Assembly: GCF_039839375.1 (NCBI RefSeq)
Contig: NZ_JBDOQU010000011.1
Coordinates: 1-64,000, forward strand
Direction of reading: 5' to 3'
Source of the DNA: JBDOQU01 sp039839375
GTDB lineage: Bacteria; Pseudomonadota; Alphaproteobacteria; DSM-16000; Inquilinaceae
DNA length: 64,000 nt
The position numbers were made by a program, and so were the translations under genes. This document shows positions 51,759 through 64,000 of this stretch, piece by piece; positions within the stretch are counted from its first letter, which is position 1, and each line of letters starts with the position of its first letter. The notes below the pieces were generated by a model. It ran no database searches, had not been told where the DNA came from, and saw only the letters and a program-made list of their open reading frames with translations.

Positions 51759-53432
51759 TCAGCCCGCGCGGACGGAGGTCAGGAAGGCCGCGACCTCCCG
51801 CGCCAGGGTCGCCGACCGGTCGTCGAGGCCGGAGGTCGCGCCAGCCACCTCCTCCGCCGAGCGGCCGGCCGCCTGGGCGGCGGAGGTCGCGCCGCCGATG
51901 GCGCGGCTGACGTCGCCGGTGCCGGTCGCCGCCTGGTTGACGGCGCGCGCGATTTCTCCCGTCGCGGCGTTCTGCTGCTCCACCGCCGCGGCGATCGTGG
52001 CGATGGTCTCCCTGATCTGGACGATCGTGCCGCCGATGGCGCCGATCGCTGTCACCGCCTCATCCGTCACGCCCTGCATGGCGCTGATCTGGGTGGCGAT
52101 CTCCTCCGTCGCCCTGGCGGTCTGGTTGGCGAGGTTCTTGACCTCCGACGCCACGACGGCGAAGCCCTTTCCGGCTTCCCCGGCACGGGCGGCTTCGATC
52201 GTCGCGTTCAGCGCCAGCAGGTTGGTCTGGTCGGCGATGTCGTTGATCAGCTTCACCACCTCGCCGATCTTCTCGGCCGCCGTGGCGAGGCCGCGGACGG
52301 TGGTGTTGGTCTGGTCCGCATCGTGCGCCGCGCGGTTGGCGATGTCGGTGGAGTTCGCGACCTGGGACGCGATCTCCTGGATCGACTGGGTCAGCTCACT
52401 GGCCGCGGAGGCCACCGTCTGGACATTCGCTTCGGCCTGCCGGGCGCCCGCCGCCGCCGTGGCGGACTGCGCGCTGGCTTCATCCGTCATGCCGGAGAGG
52501 CCGCCGGCCGCCTTCGACAAATGCGCGGCCGCGCCCTGGATATCGGTGACCAGCGCGCTGACGCTCCGTTCGAACCGGTCGGCCAGCGCCACCAGAGCCT
52601 GCCGCTTGCCGGCTTCCGCGCGTTCAGCTTCCGAGCGCCGCTCGGCCTCCAGGCCGTCGACGGCCAGCGCGTGCTCGCGGAAGACCTCCACCGCCGCGGC
52701 CATCGACCCGATCTCGTCCCGTCGGTTCACGCCGGGCACCGACAGGTCGGTCTCTCCCCGCGCCAGCCGTCCCATGGCGCCGGCCATGGCGCGCACCGGA
52801 CGGGAGACGACGCGCCCCATCAGCCACACCAGGATTGTCAGCAGGACGACCAGCACGATGCCGGCGACCAGCGTCTGGCTGCCGGCCATCGCGGCGATCG
52901 AATCATTCTGGCGATCGAGGCTCCAGGCCACCCCCAGCGCCCCTTCGACCTCCGTCCCCCGAAGATTGTGGACCGGCGTCAGCACGATCATGTGGCCGTC
53001 GCGGACGACGGCATCGGTGGCGTTCCCCGCCATCGCGGCCAGGATTTCTTCCGGGGCGATCGCCAGCTCCGCCGTCGGCAGCGCCTCGTTGGAGAAGGAA
53101 TAGAAGGTCTGGCCGGCATCGTCGAACGCGACGACCGTGGCGAGCTGGGTGTCCTCGGCCTCGGCGAGCTTCGCGAACTCCGCCTCGATGCTGGGCCCGT
53201 CCTGGCTGGAGAAGCCGATTCGGGTGGCGACGGCCAGCATCTCCGTCTTCACCGCGGCGTCGGAAAGCGAGATGTCGATGAGCTGTCCGCGCTGCTGGTA
53301 AATCGAGACGCCGACCATCGCGACGAAGCCGAGGATCATCGCCCCGGCGAACAGCGCCGCGAAACGGCGGCCGAGAGTCCAGAAGGCGCGCCGGCCGGCC
53401 TTGCCGGCCGGAACAGATTCAGAGGAGGTCAT
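51759..53432 (-). CDS. Methyl-accepting chemotaxis protein
   Basis: 557 aa. Two transmembrane helices (about 24-46 and 187-210) bracket a periplasmic sensor (about 47-186) with a possible double-Cache-like or single-Cache-like fold. A HAMP domain (about 211-265) and a long signalling coiled coil follow. The kinase-control tip is IADQTNLLALNATIEAARAG followed by FAVVASEVKNLA. No che genes are adjacent. Ligand unknown. Confidence 0.93.
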   Translation of the reverse strand: MTSSESVPAGKAGRRAFWTLGRRFAALFAGAMILGFVAMVGVSIYQQRGQLIDISLSDAAVKTEMLAVATRIGFSSQDGPSIEAEFAKLAEAEDTQLATVVAFDDAGQTFYSFSNEALPTAELAIAPEEILAAMAGNATDAVVRDGHMIVLTPVHNLRGTEVEGALGVAWSLDRQNDSIAAMAGSQTLVAGIVLVVLLTILVWLMGRVVSRPVRAMAGAMGRLARGETDLSVPGVNRRDEIGSMAAAVEVFREHALAVDGLEAERRSEAERAEAGKRQALVALADRFERSVSALVTDIQGAAAHLSKAAGGLSGMTDEASAQSATAAAGARQAEANVQTVASAASELTQSIQEIASQVANSTDIANRAAHDADQTNTTVRGLATAAEKIGEVVKLINDIADQTNLLALNATIEAARAGEAGKGFAVVASEVKNLANQTARATEEIATQISAMQGVTDEAVTAIGAIGGTIVQIRETIATIAAAVEQQNAATGEIARAVNQAATGTGDVSRAIGGATSAAQAAGRSAEEVAGATSGLDDRSATLAREVAAFLTSVRAG

Positions 53433-53557
53433 TCATAATCCCCGTAGCGTAAGCCAAATCCCAATGCCCTTTTGAAGGGCTTTGGAGGAAGAAGACGCCG
53501 GGGAATTTAATAGAGCTTTAATGACGTGGATTTTGTTCGGGAAAACAGCCGCTTGCC

Positions 53558-53794
53558 CTATTCGGCCACCGCCGACTGCACCTCGTTCAGGCTGCGCACC
53601 ATCCGGTCGGCCAGCGCCTTGGAGACCAGGGCCGTTTCCGCCCGGCCCGGCGCGGACCGTCCGCCATCGACGGAGACGGCGCTCAGCAGCGCGTCGAGCG
53701 CCATCATGCTGGTGCGGTGGCTCATCTCGCAGAGTCGGCCGGCCAGCATGGCGGTGTCTTCCGCCGTTTCGCGGGTCAGGGTTTCCGTCGCCAT
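53558..53794 (-). CDS. 78-aa protein of unknown function
   Basis: Mostly helical (DTAMLAGRLCEMSHRTSMMA, then ALVSKALADRMVRSLNEVQS) with no membrane segment. GGAGAGG seven bases before the ATG at 53794 favours this start. Lies between the chemoreceptor and divergent acs; the 235-bp gap to acs would hold both promoters. Not recognised. Confidence 0.6.
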   Translation of the reverse strand: MATETLTRETAEDTAMLAGRLCEMSHRTSMMALDALLSAVSVDGGRSAPGRAETALVSKALADRMVRSLNEVQSAVAE

Positions 53795-54029
53795 GTCGCC
53801 TCTCCGCTCAAGACCGTTGCGCGCCCGCATCCCGAAGGGTCGGGCGGCTTCCATTCCGATGATCGCCGGGGCAAGGTTAAGGACCGATGAACGCACCCGC
53901 CGGGCCGATGGTTGTTTCGCCCGGCCTTCGTGTGGATAATCGCCGCTTCAAAGATCGCGCGCATGGCATATGAGGGCGGATTTCAGCGCCCCTGCGCGAA
54001 ACAATCAACCCCTGGGAGACGTCCAGAAG

Positions 54030-55970
<1,941 letters not shown>

Positions 55971-56002
55971 GGTGCGCGCCGTCCGACAGCGACGAGGGGG
56001 GG

Positions 56003-56884
56003 CTAGCTAGCCGCCCTTCTCGCCGACGGACGCGCAGCGGCTAACGCTTCCGCGGCCACAAGCCGTGCGGAACCGCGACTCTCCTGGGACCTGCGCCGAA
56101 ACTGGCCAGGCGTGCAGCCGAGCGTTCGGCGGAACCGTCGGTTGAACTCCGAAAGGTCGTTGAAGCCCGCATTCAAAGCGATCTCGAGCACCGGGTCCGG
56201 GGTTTGGCGGAGGAGCGCAGCGGCGCGGCGAAGCCGCCCGGCAAGCAGGTATTGGTGAGGCGTGATCCCGATCTCGCGCTTGAACTCCCGTAGGAGGTGA
56301 TAGGGACTCAAGCCGGCGATCTGCGCCAGCGCGTGCAACGGCAGTGGCCGCTCGACCTCCTCGTCCATCCAGCGGACAAGCTCTTCAATGCGCTTGGACC
56401 GGGCGTCGCGGCGCGTGCGGCCCACCGCCTCCACTCCGACAACGCCGGCGGCGAGTTCCAGCGCTACTTCCTCGAGCTCTCCGGTGCTCAGGACAGCCGC
56501 ATCGGCGGCGATTACAAGGTGCGTACGCAGGGCGGAAGGCGGCAGGGCGGGCCTGTCTAGCACCAGCCTGGTGCCTCCGGGAATCGACGCCACCACGTCT
56601 TCGAAGAATGCGGGGTCGAAGTGGAATGACAGGCAACGGTCGCCGACGCCGTGCTCGTGCCCACACGCGAAGCAGTCTCCCGGATTGCCGAGCAATACGG
56701 AGCCGGGCGTCATCGTCGCGACGCCGCGAGAGGAGCGATACCCGAATGTGCCCTCAAGCACGACAGCCATGCATACCCTGTCGTGCCGCTCTTCAAAGCT
56801 AGGGTCGGCTGGACCCGCCCGGCAGGTCACCTCCGTGGCCCGCCAGCCGGGTCCGCTCGCCAGAATCTTCGCCGAGATGGTCAT
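56003..56884 (-). CDS. AraC family transcriptional regulator
   Basis: 293 aa. A cupin-like sensing domain (about 1-150; MTPGSVLLGNPGDCFACGHE) precedes the two-helix-turn-helix DNA-binding domain at about 175-275 (LHALAQIAGLSPYHLLREFK and IALNAGFNDLSEFNRRFRRT). It diverges from a small set with a VOC remnant and an SRPBCC protein, which it may regulate. Less GC-rich than the acs side. Confidence 0.9.
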   Translation of the reverse strand: MTISAKILASGPGWRATEVTCRAGPADPSFEERHDRVCMAVVLEGTFGYRSSRGVATMTPGSVLLGNPGDCFACGHEHGVGDRCLSFHFDPAFFEDVVASIPGGTRLVLDRPALPPSALRTHLVIAADAAVLSTGELEEVALELAAGVVGVEAVGRTRRDARSKRIEELVRWMDEEVERPLPLHALAQIAGLSPYHLLREFKREIGITPHQYLLAGRLRRAAALLRQTPDPVLEIALNAGFNDLSEFNRRFRRTLGCTPGQFRRRSQESRGSARLVAAEALAAARPSARRAAS

Positions 56885-56968
56885 TTTTCCTCAGTAGCAA
56901 TTTTCCCCAAGAGTCCGCGACACGTGGACGATATAGCTCGAGCGAAGCTGAAGATTCCTGGAGGCGGA

Positions 56969-57091
56969 ATGTTTTATCATATAGGTCTCAAGGTCGCTGA
57001 TCTCGCCAAAGCGTCGAGATTCTACGACGTAACGCTCAAGTCGCTGGCCATAGCGAAATGCTGGTCGGTTGCCGACCAGATCGGCTACTGA
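56969..57091 (+). pseudogene. N-terminal remnant of a VOC/glyoxalase-type protein
   Basis: 40 aa: MFYHIGLKVADLAKASRFYD is a typical VOC opening, but the frame ends after VADQIGY, where a full protein has about 125 residues. GGAGGCGG directly upstream of the ATG is an excellent ribosome site. The TGA overlaps the next ATG (TGATG). Confidence 0.65.
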
Positions 57092-57495
57092 TGGCGTCGA
57101 TCTGGTGGGAGGAGCCCGTGGCGGTCAGCGCCGAGGTGGCCTGGAACGCGCTGCGGCGTACAGGCGAGGCGCATCGCCTGTTCTCTCCGGTGCTCGCAGA
57201 CGGAGCTATGGACGGAGACGTCCGCGTAGTCACGTTCGCCAACGGAATGGTCGTGCGAGAGCGGATCGTTGACGTCGACGAGGAGCGGCGACGTCTTTCC
57301 TACAGCGTTATGGGCGACCTGTTCGACCATCACTCCGGCTCCATGCAGATCGTACCCGTCGACGAAGGGCGGTGCCGCTTCGTGTGGGTCAGCGATTTCC
57401 TGCCCGATGAGCGCCGCGCGGTCGTGCTGCCATTGGTCGAGCAAGGATCGCGTGCGCTCGCCGAGAATCTGGAGAGCGGACGGTTGAACGATTAG
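57091..57495 (+). CDS. SRPBCC-type (START-like) protein
   Basis: 134 aa. SIWWEEPVAVSAEVAWNALR and GSMQIVPVDEGRCRFVWVSD follow the pattern of polyketide-cyclase/SRPBCC ligand-binding proteins. The ATG at 57091 overlaps the VOC stop, so expression may depend on translation of the remnant. Ligand unknown. Confidence 0.75.
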   Translation: MASIWWEEPVAVSAEVAWNALRRTGEAHRLFSPVLADGAMDGDVRVVTFANGMVVRERIVDVDEERRRLSYSVMGDLFDHHSGSMQIVPVDEGRCRFVWVSDFLPDERRAVVLPLVEQGSRALAENLESGRLND

Positions 57496-57567
57496 CGAAC
57501 CCGTCCGTAGCTGACGACCCGCTGTACTCTGTCTCCGTGGTATGGCTGCCGGGAAAGGAAAAACAGT

Positions 57568-58083
57568 ATGACGACGACGATTTCTCCGTTTCTCACCGCT
57601 CTCGGATCCGAAGGTCCCCCAGCCGACCGGGCGAAGGACATGGACCTGTATGGATGGCTGATTGGAAGCTGGGAAATGGATACGATCCACCACCTCGATG
57701 ACGGCACAATCCAGAAGTCGACTGGAGAAATCCATTTCGGCTGGGTGCTCGAAGGTCGCGCGATTCAGGACATCTGGATCAGGCCTAGGCGTCCTGCACC
57801 GTCCACGATGTATGGCACCACTTTGCGCATCTTCGATCCTAGAATCGGTGGCTGGCACATCATCTGGAACGACCCACTCAACCAAGATCACTCGCGCCAG
57901 ATCGGGCGGGCCGAGGGTAAGGACATTGTCCAGATCGGCGATGATTCACGCGGTCTGAAAACTCGATGGCGTTTTACTGAGATCACTGCCAATAGCTTCC
58001 ATTGGATCGGCGAGGAAAGATCTTCCGAGAGCGACCCTTGGCACATCACATATGAACATTTGGCCCGCAGAACAAATTCCTGA
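57568..58083 (+). CDS. Conserved DUF1579-like protein
   Basis: 171 aa. A beta-rich, lipocalin-like sequence with MDLYGWLIGSWEMDTI, GEIHFGWVLEGRAIQDIWI and TRWRFTEI. Related hypotheticals occur next to AraC or VOC genes. No signal peptide. Not functionally characterised as far as I know. Confidence 0.75.
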   Translation: MTTTISPFLTALGSEGPPADRAKDMDLYGWLIGSWEMDTIHHLDDGTIQKSTGEIHFGWVLEGRAIQDIWIRPRRPAPSTMYGTTLRIFDPRIGGWHIIWNDPLNQDHSRQIGRAEGKDIVQIGDDSRGLKTRWRFTEITANSFHWIGEERSSESDPWHITYEHLARRTNS

Positions 58084-58135
58084 AGCTAGTGGTGTCCTCT
58101 CTGCGGGCTTTCAGGCCCCTTCCCTCTTGCGGACC

Positions 58136-58465
58136 TCAATGGCCCGAGGCGCGGGAGAAGAAATTGAGCACGACGACGCCGGCGATGATGAGCCCCATGC
58201 CGAGGAACGCCGCCGCGTCCAGCTTCTCCCCGAACAGGACCGCCCCCATCAGCGCGACCAGCACGATGCCGAGCCCCGACCAGACGGCGTAGGTGAAGCC
58301 GACGGAGAAGGTCTTCAGGGTGAGCGACAGCAGGAAGAACGCCGCGCCGTAGCCGACGACGACGATCAGGCTGGGCAGGAGGCGGGTGAAGCCGAGCGAG
58401 GCCTTGAGCGCCGTCGTGGCGACGACCTCGCAGGCGATGGCGAGCGCGAGGATGGCGTAGGGCAT
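58136..58465 (-). CDS. SMR family multidrug/quaternary ammonium exporter
   Basis: 109 aa, four transmembrane helices. IACEVVATTALKASLGF carries the essential Glu near residue 13, and FTYAVWSGLGIVLVAL the EmrE-type GxG motif that favours multidrug (Qac) rather than guanidine specificity. Functions as a dual-topology proton antiporter. No partner gene and no recognised guanidine riboswitch. Confidence 0.9.
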   Translation of the reverse strand: MPYAILALAIACEVVATTALKASLGFTRLLPSLIVVVGYGAAFFLLSLTLKTFSVGFTYAVWSGLGIVLVALMGAVLFGEKLDAAAFLGMGLIIAGVVVLNFFSRASGH

Positions 58466-58625
58466 GGTGAAACGTCCGGACGGGAGGGGCCGCCACGGTG
58501 GCCGAGCGAAGGGAGGGCGTCAAGCGGTGGCGGAGCGCCCCATTTTCAGATTGACCATTTAATTCCGATCATAGAACGATACCTGCTCTACTTTTTAGAG
58601 AGTCCTAGAATTAGGACATTTTCAG

Positions 58626-58655
58626 TTGACGTTAAGTCATGGAGGCTCATATTAA
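58626..58655 (+). promoter_or_regulatory. Candidate sigma-70 promoter for the NYN gene
   Basis: TTGACG and TATTAA are separated by 18 bp, 72 bp before the ATG at 58727. A gtccta-gaat-taggac inverted repeat lies just upstream (58602-58617). The spacer 58466-58726 otherwise holds no gene. Confidence 0.45.
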
Positions 58656-58726
58656 CGCCATCACTTCTCCCCCGTCGGACACGCTGAAAGGCCTCCGGCG
58701 GGGTTATCATTTCAAGGTGCCGTTTC

Positions 58727-59161
58727 ATGCGGCCGCCTGACCCGATCCGGGCCGTCGCGTTCTTCGACGGACAGAACCTCTTCCACTCCGCGAAAGCCGC
58801 CTTCGGATACACATATCCGAACTATGACCCGTCGCTGCTCGCTCAGACCATCTGCGAGGGCGATGAGAAAGGCATTGACGTAAGGATCGCGCTGGATGTC
58901 ATTCGACTGGCGCATGAGGGCGCATATGATGTCGCTCTTCTGTTCTGCCGCGATCAGGACCTCTCCGAAGTCGCGGAGGAGATCAAGCTGATCGCCCGGG
59001 AACGGAGACGTTGGATCAAGATCGCGTCAGCATATCCCTACAGCCCGGCCGCCAAAGTTCGGGGGATCAACAAGACCGACTGGATTCAGATCGACCGCGC
59101 GACCTACGACCGATGCCTTGACGGCAGGGATTATCGGCCAAAGTCGCGTCAGGATGGCTGA
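58727..59161 (+). CDS. NYN-domain RNase-like protein with an internal deletion
   Basis: 144 aa. The opening AFFDGQNLFHSAKAAFGYTY and later KGIDVRIALDVIRLAHEGAY, DQDLSEVAEEIK and INKTDWIQIDRATYDRCLD match LabA-like NYN proteins of alphaproteobacteria, which are usually about 200 aa. Between AQTICEGD and EKGID about 60 residues that normally carry FYTGIP and the following helix are missing, yet the frame is kept. The acidic residues of the active site on either side remain. Its end overlaps the convergent YjbR-like gene by 13 bp. Confidence 0.75.
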   Translation: MRPPDPIRAVAFFDGQNLFHSAKAAFGYTYPNYDPSLLAQTICEGDEKGIDVRIALDVIRLAHEGAYDVALLFCRDQDLSEVAEEIKLIARERRRWIKIASAYPYSPAAKVRGINKTDWIQIDRATYDRCLDGRDYRPKSRQDG

Positions 59162-59520
59162 CTAGCACCGAACTTCGCCGCCAGGCGCTTCGGGGCTACC
59201 AGGACGTAGCTGCGGCGGACGATTTCCGCGACTTCCGCCCAGTCGGGGTCGTTGTCGATCCACATGCCGATCCAGCCCTTGGGGCCGACATAAGGCGGGA
59301 TGAAGAAGCGGTCGGGGTCGGCGCCGGTCAGGATCATCTGGCTGCCGGCCGGGGCCTTGCACCAGAAGGAGACCCGGCCGTCGCGGTTCCGTTCCATCGC
59401 GAAGATGCGGTCGCGGACGCGGTAGGTGGGGTCGTCCCACGTCTCCTTCTCCACCGCTTCGGGAAGGGCGAGGCAAATCGCGCGCAGGCGGGCGGAGGCT
59501 TCGGACGATGTGGACAACAT
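59149..59520 (-). CDS. MmcQ/YjbR family DNA-binding-like protein
   Basis: 123 aa. LRAICLALPEAVEKETWDDP, then RVRDRIFAME and KGWIGMWIDND followed by IVRRSYVLVAPKRLA, are standard for this small CyaY-like fold. The chosen ATG at 59520 lacks a clear ribosome site but begins the conserved part; the frame is open further but unlike the family. Confidence 0.88.
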   Translation of the reverse strand: MLSTSSEASARLRAICLALPEAVEKETWDDPTYRVRDRIFAMERNRDGRVSFWCKAPAGSQMILTGADPDRFFIPPYVGPKGWIGMWIDNDPDWAEVAEIVRRSYVLVAPKRLAAKFGASQPS

Positions 59521-59647
59521 GGGGCGGCACGGTATCAGCCCGCCCGGCCCCGACAAAGCCGGATTGCGCGGCCATGGCCGATACAACCAATCAGCATTGG
59601 TCATCGGGCGCGCCGGCGTCGGAGTATCCCGGGCGAAAGGGGATTCC

Positions 59648-60568
59648 ATGACGATCGACAAGCCGATGGAGGAGAAGAGCGACGGGCTGGCGCTGGGCTA
59701 CGTTCTGGCGCTGCTGGGCGTGTTGGCCTTCTCCACCCGCGCGGTGCTGACGCGGCTGGGCTATGCCGAAGGGGTGGACGCCGAAACGCTGCTGGCGCTG
59801 CGCATGGGGCTCGCCCTGCCCTTCTTCATCGGCATGGGCCTGTGGGGCCGCAGCCGGGCCGAAGCGCCGATGGCGATACCCGACATCGCCCGCGCGGCGG
59901 GGCTGGGGCTCTTGGGCTACTACCTCGCCTCCTATCTGGATTTCCTGGGGCTGGTGACCGTGCCGGCGGGGTTGGGGCGGCTGATCCTGTTCCTCTACCC
60001 GACCTTCGTCATCTTCCTGTCGGCCGTGTTCCTGCGGCAGTTTCCCGGCCGGAAGGAGCTGGCGTGCCTGGCGGTCGCCTATGTCGGGCTGTTCCTGGTG
60101 CTGGGCGCGCCGGCGCGGGAGATGGATTCGGCGTTGACCGGCGGCGCGTTCCTGATCCTCATGAGCGCGGTCTGCTATTCCCTCTATCTGGTGGGCAGCA
60201 GCGTGATCGTCCGGCGGATCGGCAGCGCGCGCTTCACCAGCATCGCGATGATCGCCGCCTCCACCGCCGCAATCGCGCAATTCTTCGCGCTGAAGCCGGC
60301 GGGCTCTCTGCTGGAGGTCAGCCCGACGATCTGGATGATCGCCGGCTGGATCGCGCTCATCGCGACGGTCCTGCCGGTCTGGGCGACGGCGGAGGCGCTA
60401 CGGCGGATCGGAGCGACCAAGGCCTCCATCGTCGGCGCGCTGGGCCCCGTCTCCACCATCACGCTGGGCTGGATCGGGCTGAACGAGGCGCTGACCGGAA
60501 TTCAGATCGCCGGGGCGGCGCTGATCATCGCGGGCGTGGGGATGCTCACCCTGCGCCGGAAACGCTGA
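59648..60568 (+). CDS. EamA/DMT family transporter
   Basis: 306 aa with ten hydrophobic helices in two EamA repeats (about 15-145 and 165-302); LAFSTRAVLTRLGY and GALGPVSTITLGWIGLNEAL are the hallmark segments. Probably exports a small metabolite; substrate unknown. Its 3' end overlaps the convergent nuclease gene by 23 bp. Confidence 0.88.
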   Translation: MTIDKPMEEKSDGLALGYVLALLGVLAFSTRAVLTRLGYAEGVDAETLLALRMGLALPFFIGMGLWGRSRAEAPMAIPDIARAAGLGLLGYYLASYLDFLGLVTVPAGLGRLILFLYPTFVIFLSAVFLRQFPGRKELACLAVAYVGLFLVLGAPAREMDSALTGGAFLILMSAVCYSLYLVGSSVIVRRIGSARFTSIAMIAASTAAIAQFFALKPAGSLLEVSPTIWMIAGWIALIATVLPVWATAEALRRIGATKASIVGALGPVSTITLGWIGLNEALTGIQIAGAALIIAGVGMLTLRRKR

Positions 60569-60998
60569 GTTCCGGACACCAGCCGGCGCGGCCGCCGCTG
60601 CCGTCATAGGACCGCGCCAGCCCTTCCGCCACCAGGATCGCGGCCGGATCGCCGCCTTCGGCATCCATCAGCCGGGCGACGACGCGGCCGCCGAACGCGT
60701 CCGGCCGCACATCCTTGAGAACGAGCGAGCGGTCGTCCAGCAGCGCCGCCAGCCGGTCCCGCGCCCGTTCGGCCAGTACGCGCTCCGACGGGCAGCGGGC
60801 GCGCAGCTCCGGCGCATCGATGCCGGCCAGCCGGACGTTCGTCTCCACCGTATGGCCCAGCCATATCGTGGCGCGGACGGAAACCGTGTCGCCGTCGATG
60901 ATCCGCGTCGCTTCGGCCGGTATGGGGCCGGGCAGCGGATCGGCCAGGGCCGCCGCGCCCCAGACCATCGCCAACGATGCCAGCAGAAGAGAGCGCAC
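60546..60998 (-). CDS. Secreted thermonuclease-like (SNc) protein
   Basis: 150 aa. A signal peptide (MRSLLLASLAMVWGAAALA) is followed by the nuclease fold: ATRIIDGDTVSVRA, NVRLAGIDAPELRARCP with the conserved Arg and Asp, and VKDVRPDAFGGRVVARLM-like strands. Ends with SYDGSGGRAGWCP. Expected in the periplasm. Confidence 0.88.
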   Translation of the reverse strand: MRSLLLASLAMVWGAAALADPLPGPIPAEATRIIDGDTVSVRATIWLGHTVETNVRLAGIDAPELRARCPSERVLAERARDRLAALLDDRSLVLKDVRPDAFGGRVVARLMDAEGGDPAAILVAEGLARSYDGSGGRAGWCPELSVSGAG

Positions 60999-61060
60999 GT
61001 CCCGCGCCTTTGTGACAATGAACTTTTATATAGGTTATATATCCTATAATAGGCTCAAAA

Positions 61061-62541
61061 TCAATGCTCGACGGTATCGGCGATCCAGCGGTCGAACAGG
61101 CGGACGGCGAAGCCCGTCGCGCCTTTGGGACAAAGGGTTGTGTCCTTTTCGGCGGCGGTGAGCTTGCCGGTGTCGATATGCGCCCAGGGCGAGTCGCCCA
61201 CGAAATGCCGCAGCAGGGCCGCGCCGTGGATGGCGTCGGCCGACGCCTCGTCGGGGGCGACCTGTCGGAGATCGGCGATGTCCGACTTCAAATTCTCGTC
61301 GTAATAGGGATCGAGCGGCATCCGCCACAGCCGCTCCTCCTCCGCCTCCCCGGCGGCGACCAGCGCCTTCGCCAGAGCGTCATCGGTCGCGAACAGGCCG
61401 GAGAAACGGCCGCCCAGAGCGCGGATGATGGAGCCGGTGAGGGTCGCGATATCGACGATGGCCCGAGGGCGGAACCTGTCGGCGGCGTAGTGGAGCGCGT
61501 CCATCAGCACCATGCGGCCTTCGGCGTCGGTGTCGATCACCTCAATCGTCCGGCCGGAGAGCGATGTGACGATATCGCCGGGGCGGAAGGCCCCGCCGGA
61601 GAAGGCGTTTTCCGCCAGCGCGACGATCCCGACGACGTTCGCCCTGGCCTTGCGTCCGGCAAGCGCGGCCATCGCGCCCAGCACCGCCGCGCCGCCGGCC
61701 ATGTCGCCGCGCATGTCCCACATGCCAGCGGCCGGCTTGATCGAGATTCCGCCGGTGTCGAAGGTGACGCCCTTGCCGACCAGCGCCACGGGCGGGGCGT
61801 CCGGATCCTCCGCGCCCCGCCAGCGGACGACGAGGAGGCGCGGCGGGTTGACGCTGCCCTTCCCTACCGCCAGCAGGCTGCCGGCCCCGATCGCCTCCAG
61901 CGCCGGGACGTCCAGCGCCTCGACCTCCAGCCCCAGCGAGCCAAGCGCGCGGGCGCGCTGGACGAAGGCTTCGGGGGTGAGGATGTTGGAGGGCTCGTTC
62001 ACCAGGTCGCGGGCCAGGAGCACGCCGTCCGCGACCGCCGAGAGCGGCCGGAAGGCGGCTTCGGCGGCGGCGGGATCGGGGGTCAGGATCGCCAGCGCCT
62101 TCACGGCCGCCCGGTCATCCTCACGGGAGCGGCCGCGATAGCGGGTGAAGCGGTAGTCGCGCAGCACCGCGCCCTGGGCGGCGAAGGCCGCCGCCGCGGT
62201 GCTGCGGACCGGCGCGCCGTCGATCACGTTCAGCAGGACCGAGGCTTCGGCGATCCCGGCATCCTCCAGCACCCCGACGATCGTCCCGCCCAGCCGGCGG
62301 GCGGCGGCTTCGAAGAAGGAGGAAGGATCCCCGATGCCGACCAGCAGCAGGCGCGATGCGGCGAGGCCCGGCGGGCCGATCCAGTCGAAGACCTCCCCCT
62401 CATCGGGCGTGAAGCGGCCTTCCGCGATCAGGCGGGAGAGCGCGCCGTCGAAATCCGGATCGAGCCCGGGCGGCGTTCCCGTCGCTACGGGCAGGACGAG
62501 GCAACCAGAGGCCGGGAGGCCGAGCGAACCGAAGGACAGCT

Positions 62542-62545
<4 letters not shown>
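61061..62545 (-). CDS. Leucyl aminopeptidase (M17)
   Basis: 494 aa. VALVGKGVTFDTGGISIKPA gives the metal Lys/Asp pair; DTDAEGRMVLMDAL holds the second set, with Asp in place of the common first Asn; and IATLTGSIIRALGG follows. The cytosolic hexameric enzyme trims peptides. The ATG overlaps the stop of the acetoacetyl-CoA synthetase gene by 4 bp. Confidence 0.94.

Positions 62546-64000
<1,455 letters not shown>

Noticed and set aside
58466..58726. Guanidine (mini-ykkC) riboswitch before the SMR gene
   Set aside because: I looked for two hairpins with ACGR loops. The gccac/gtggc hairpin present lacks that loop, and the SMR protein looks EmrE-like rather than guanidine-specific.

Overview
The window is GC-rich chromosomal DNA from an alphaproteobacterium, most likely a Rhodospirillales-type lineage. 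I base this on gene neighbourhoods: serC-serA near hisZ-purA, the full tolQRAB-pal-cpoB cluster beside ruvCAB and tilS-ftsH-folP-glmM, zapA with a 6S RNA and 5-FCL, hemC-hemD next to a mitofilin-like protein and HemY, and divergent tsaD-gpsA. No rRNA, tRNA, IS element, CRISPR array or prophage was recognised. No database search was possible, so family names rest on motifs and context.

Layout, left to right. 257-5729 (minus): a membrane protein and a tail-anchored pseudokinase, then purA and hisZ. 5816-10371 is an accessory block: hipBA with a symmetric operator, a GST beside a GST remnant on the other strand, and an AT-richer overlapping gene pair whose second member looks like an ImmA/IrrE protease that has lost its HExxH zinc site. 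10404-17488 (minus): a HisKA_2-type sensor kinase, serA, serC, and a GNAT/MaoC/PhzF operon. 17609-18827: small genes, repeats and a long gene-poor stretch. 18828-34466 (minus) is envelope and genome maintenance: a ThiD-like kinase, glmM, folP, ftsH, tilS, cpoB, pal, tolB, tolA, tolR, tolQ, ybgC, ruvB, ruvA, ruvC, yebC. 34662-36065 (plus): a PAS_5 protein and two conserved unknowns. 36306-43055 (minus): a YmdB-like phosphoesterase, 5-FCL, 6S RNA, zapA, hemY, a mitofilin-like protein, hemD and hemC. 43324-45504 is an islet (a small membrane protein and an AbiE-type toxin-antitoxin pair) inserted in the hemC/tsaD spacer. 45597-50349 (plus): tsaD, gpsA, a YciI-like protein, an EVE protein and an SLC13-type permease. 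50422-51657: a HicB fragment fused out of frame to a VapC tail, a repeat array, and a lone Tae4-type peptidoglycan amidase. 51759-64000: a chemoreceptor, acs, an AraC regulator with a VOC remnant and small genes, an SMR pump, an internally shortened NYN nuclease, and housekeeping enzymes ending in a partial acetoacetyl-CoA synthetase.

Three families of intergenic palindromic repeats punctuate the window. The commonest (13 half-units at five loci) has a fixed frame around stems whose two arms change together; one stem position shows all four Watson-Crick combinations. Toxin-antitoxin pieces (hipBA, AbiE, the HicB/VapC scar) and single-gene remnants mark the sites of gain and loss. Most other genes are ordinary core functions in tight operons with 1-11 bp overlaps.
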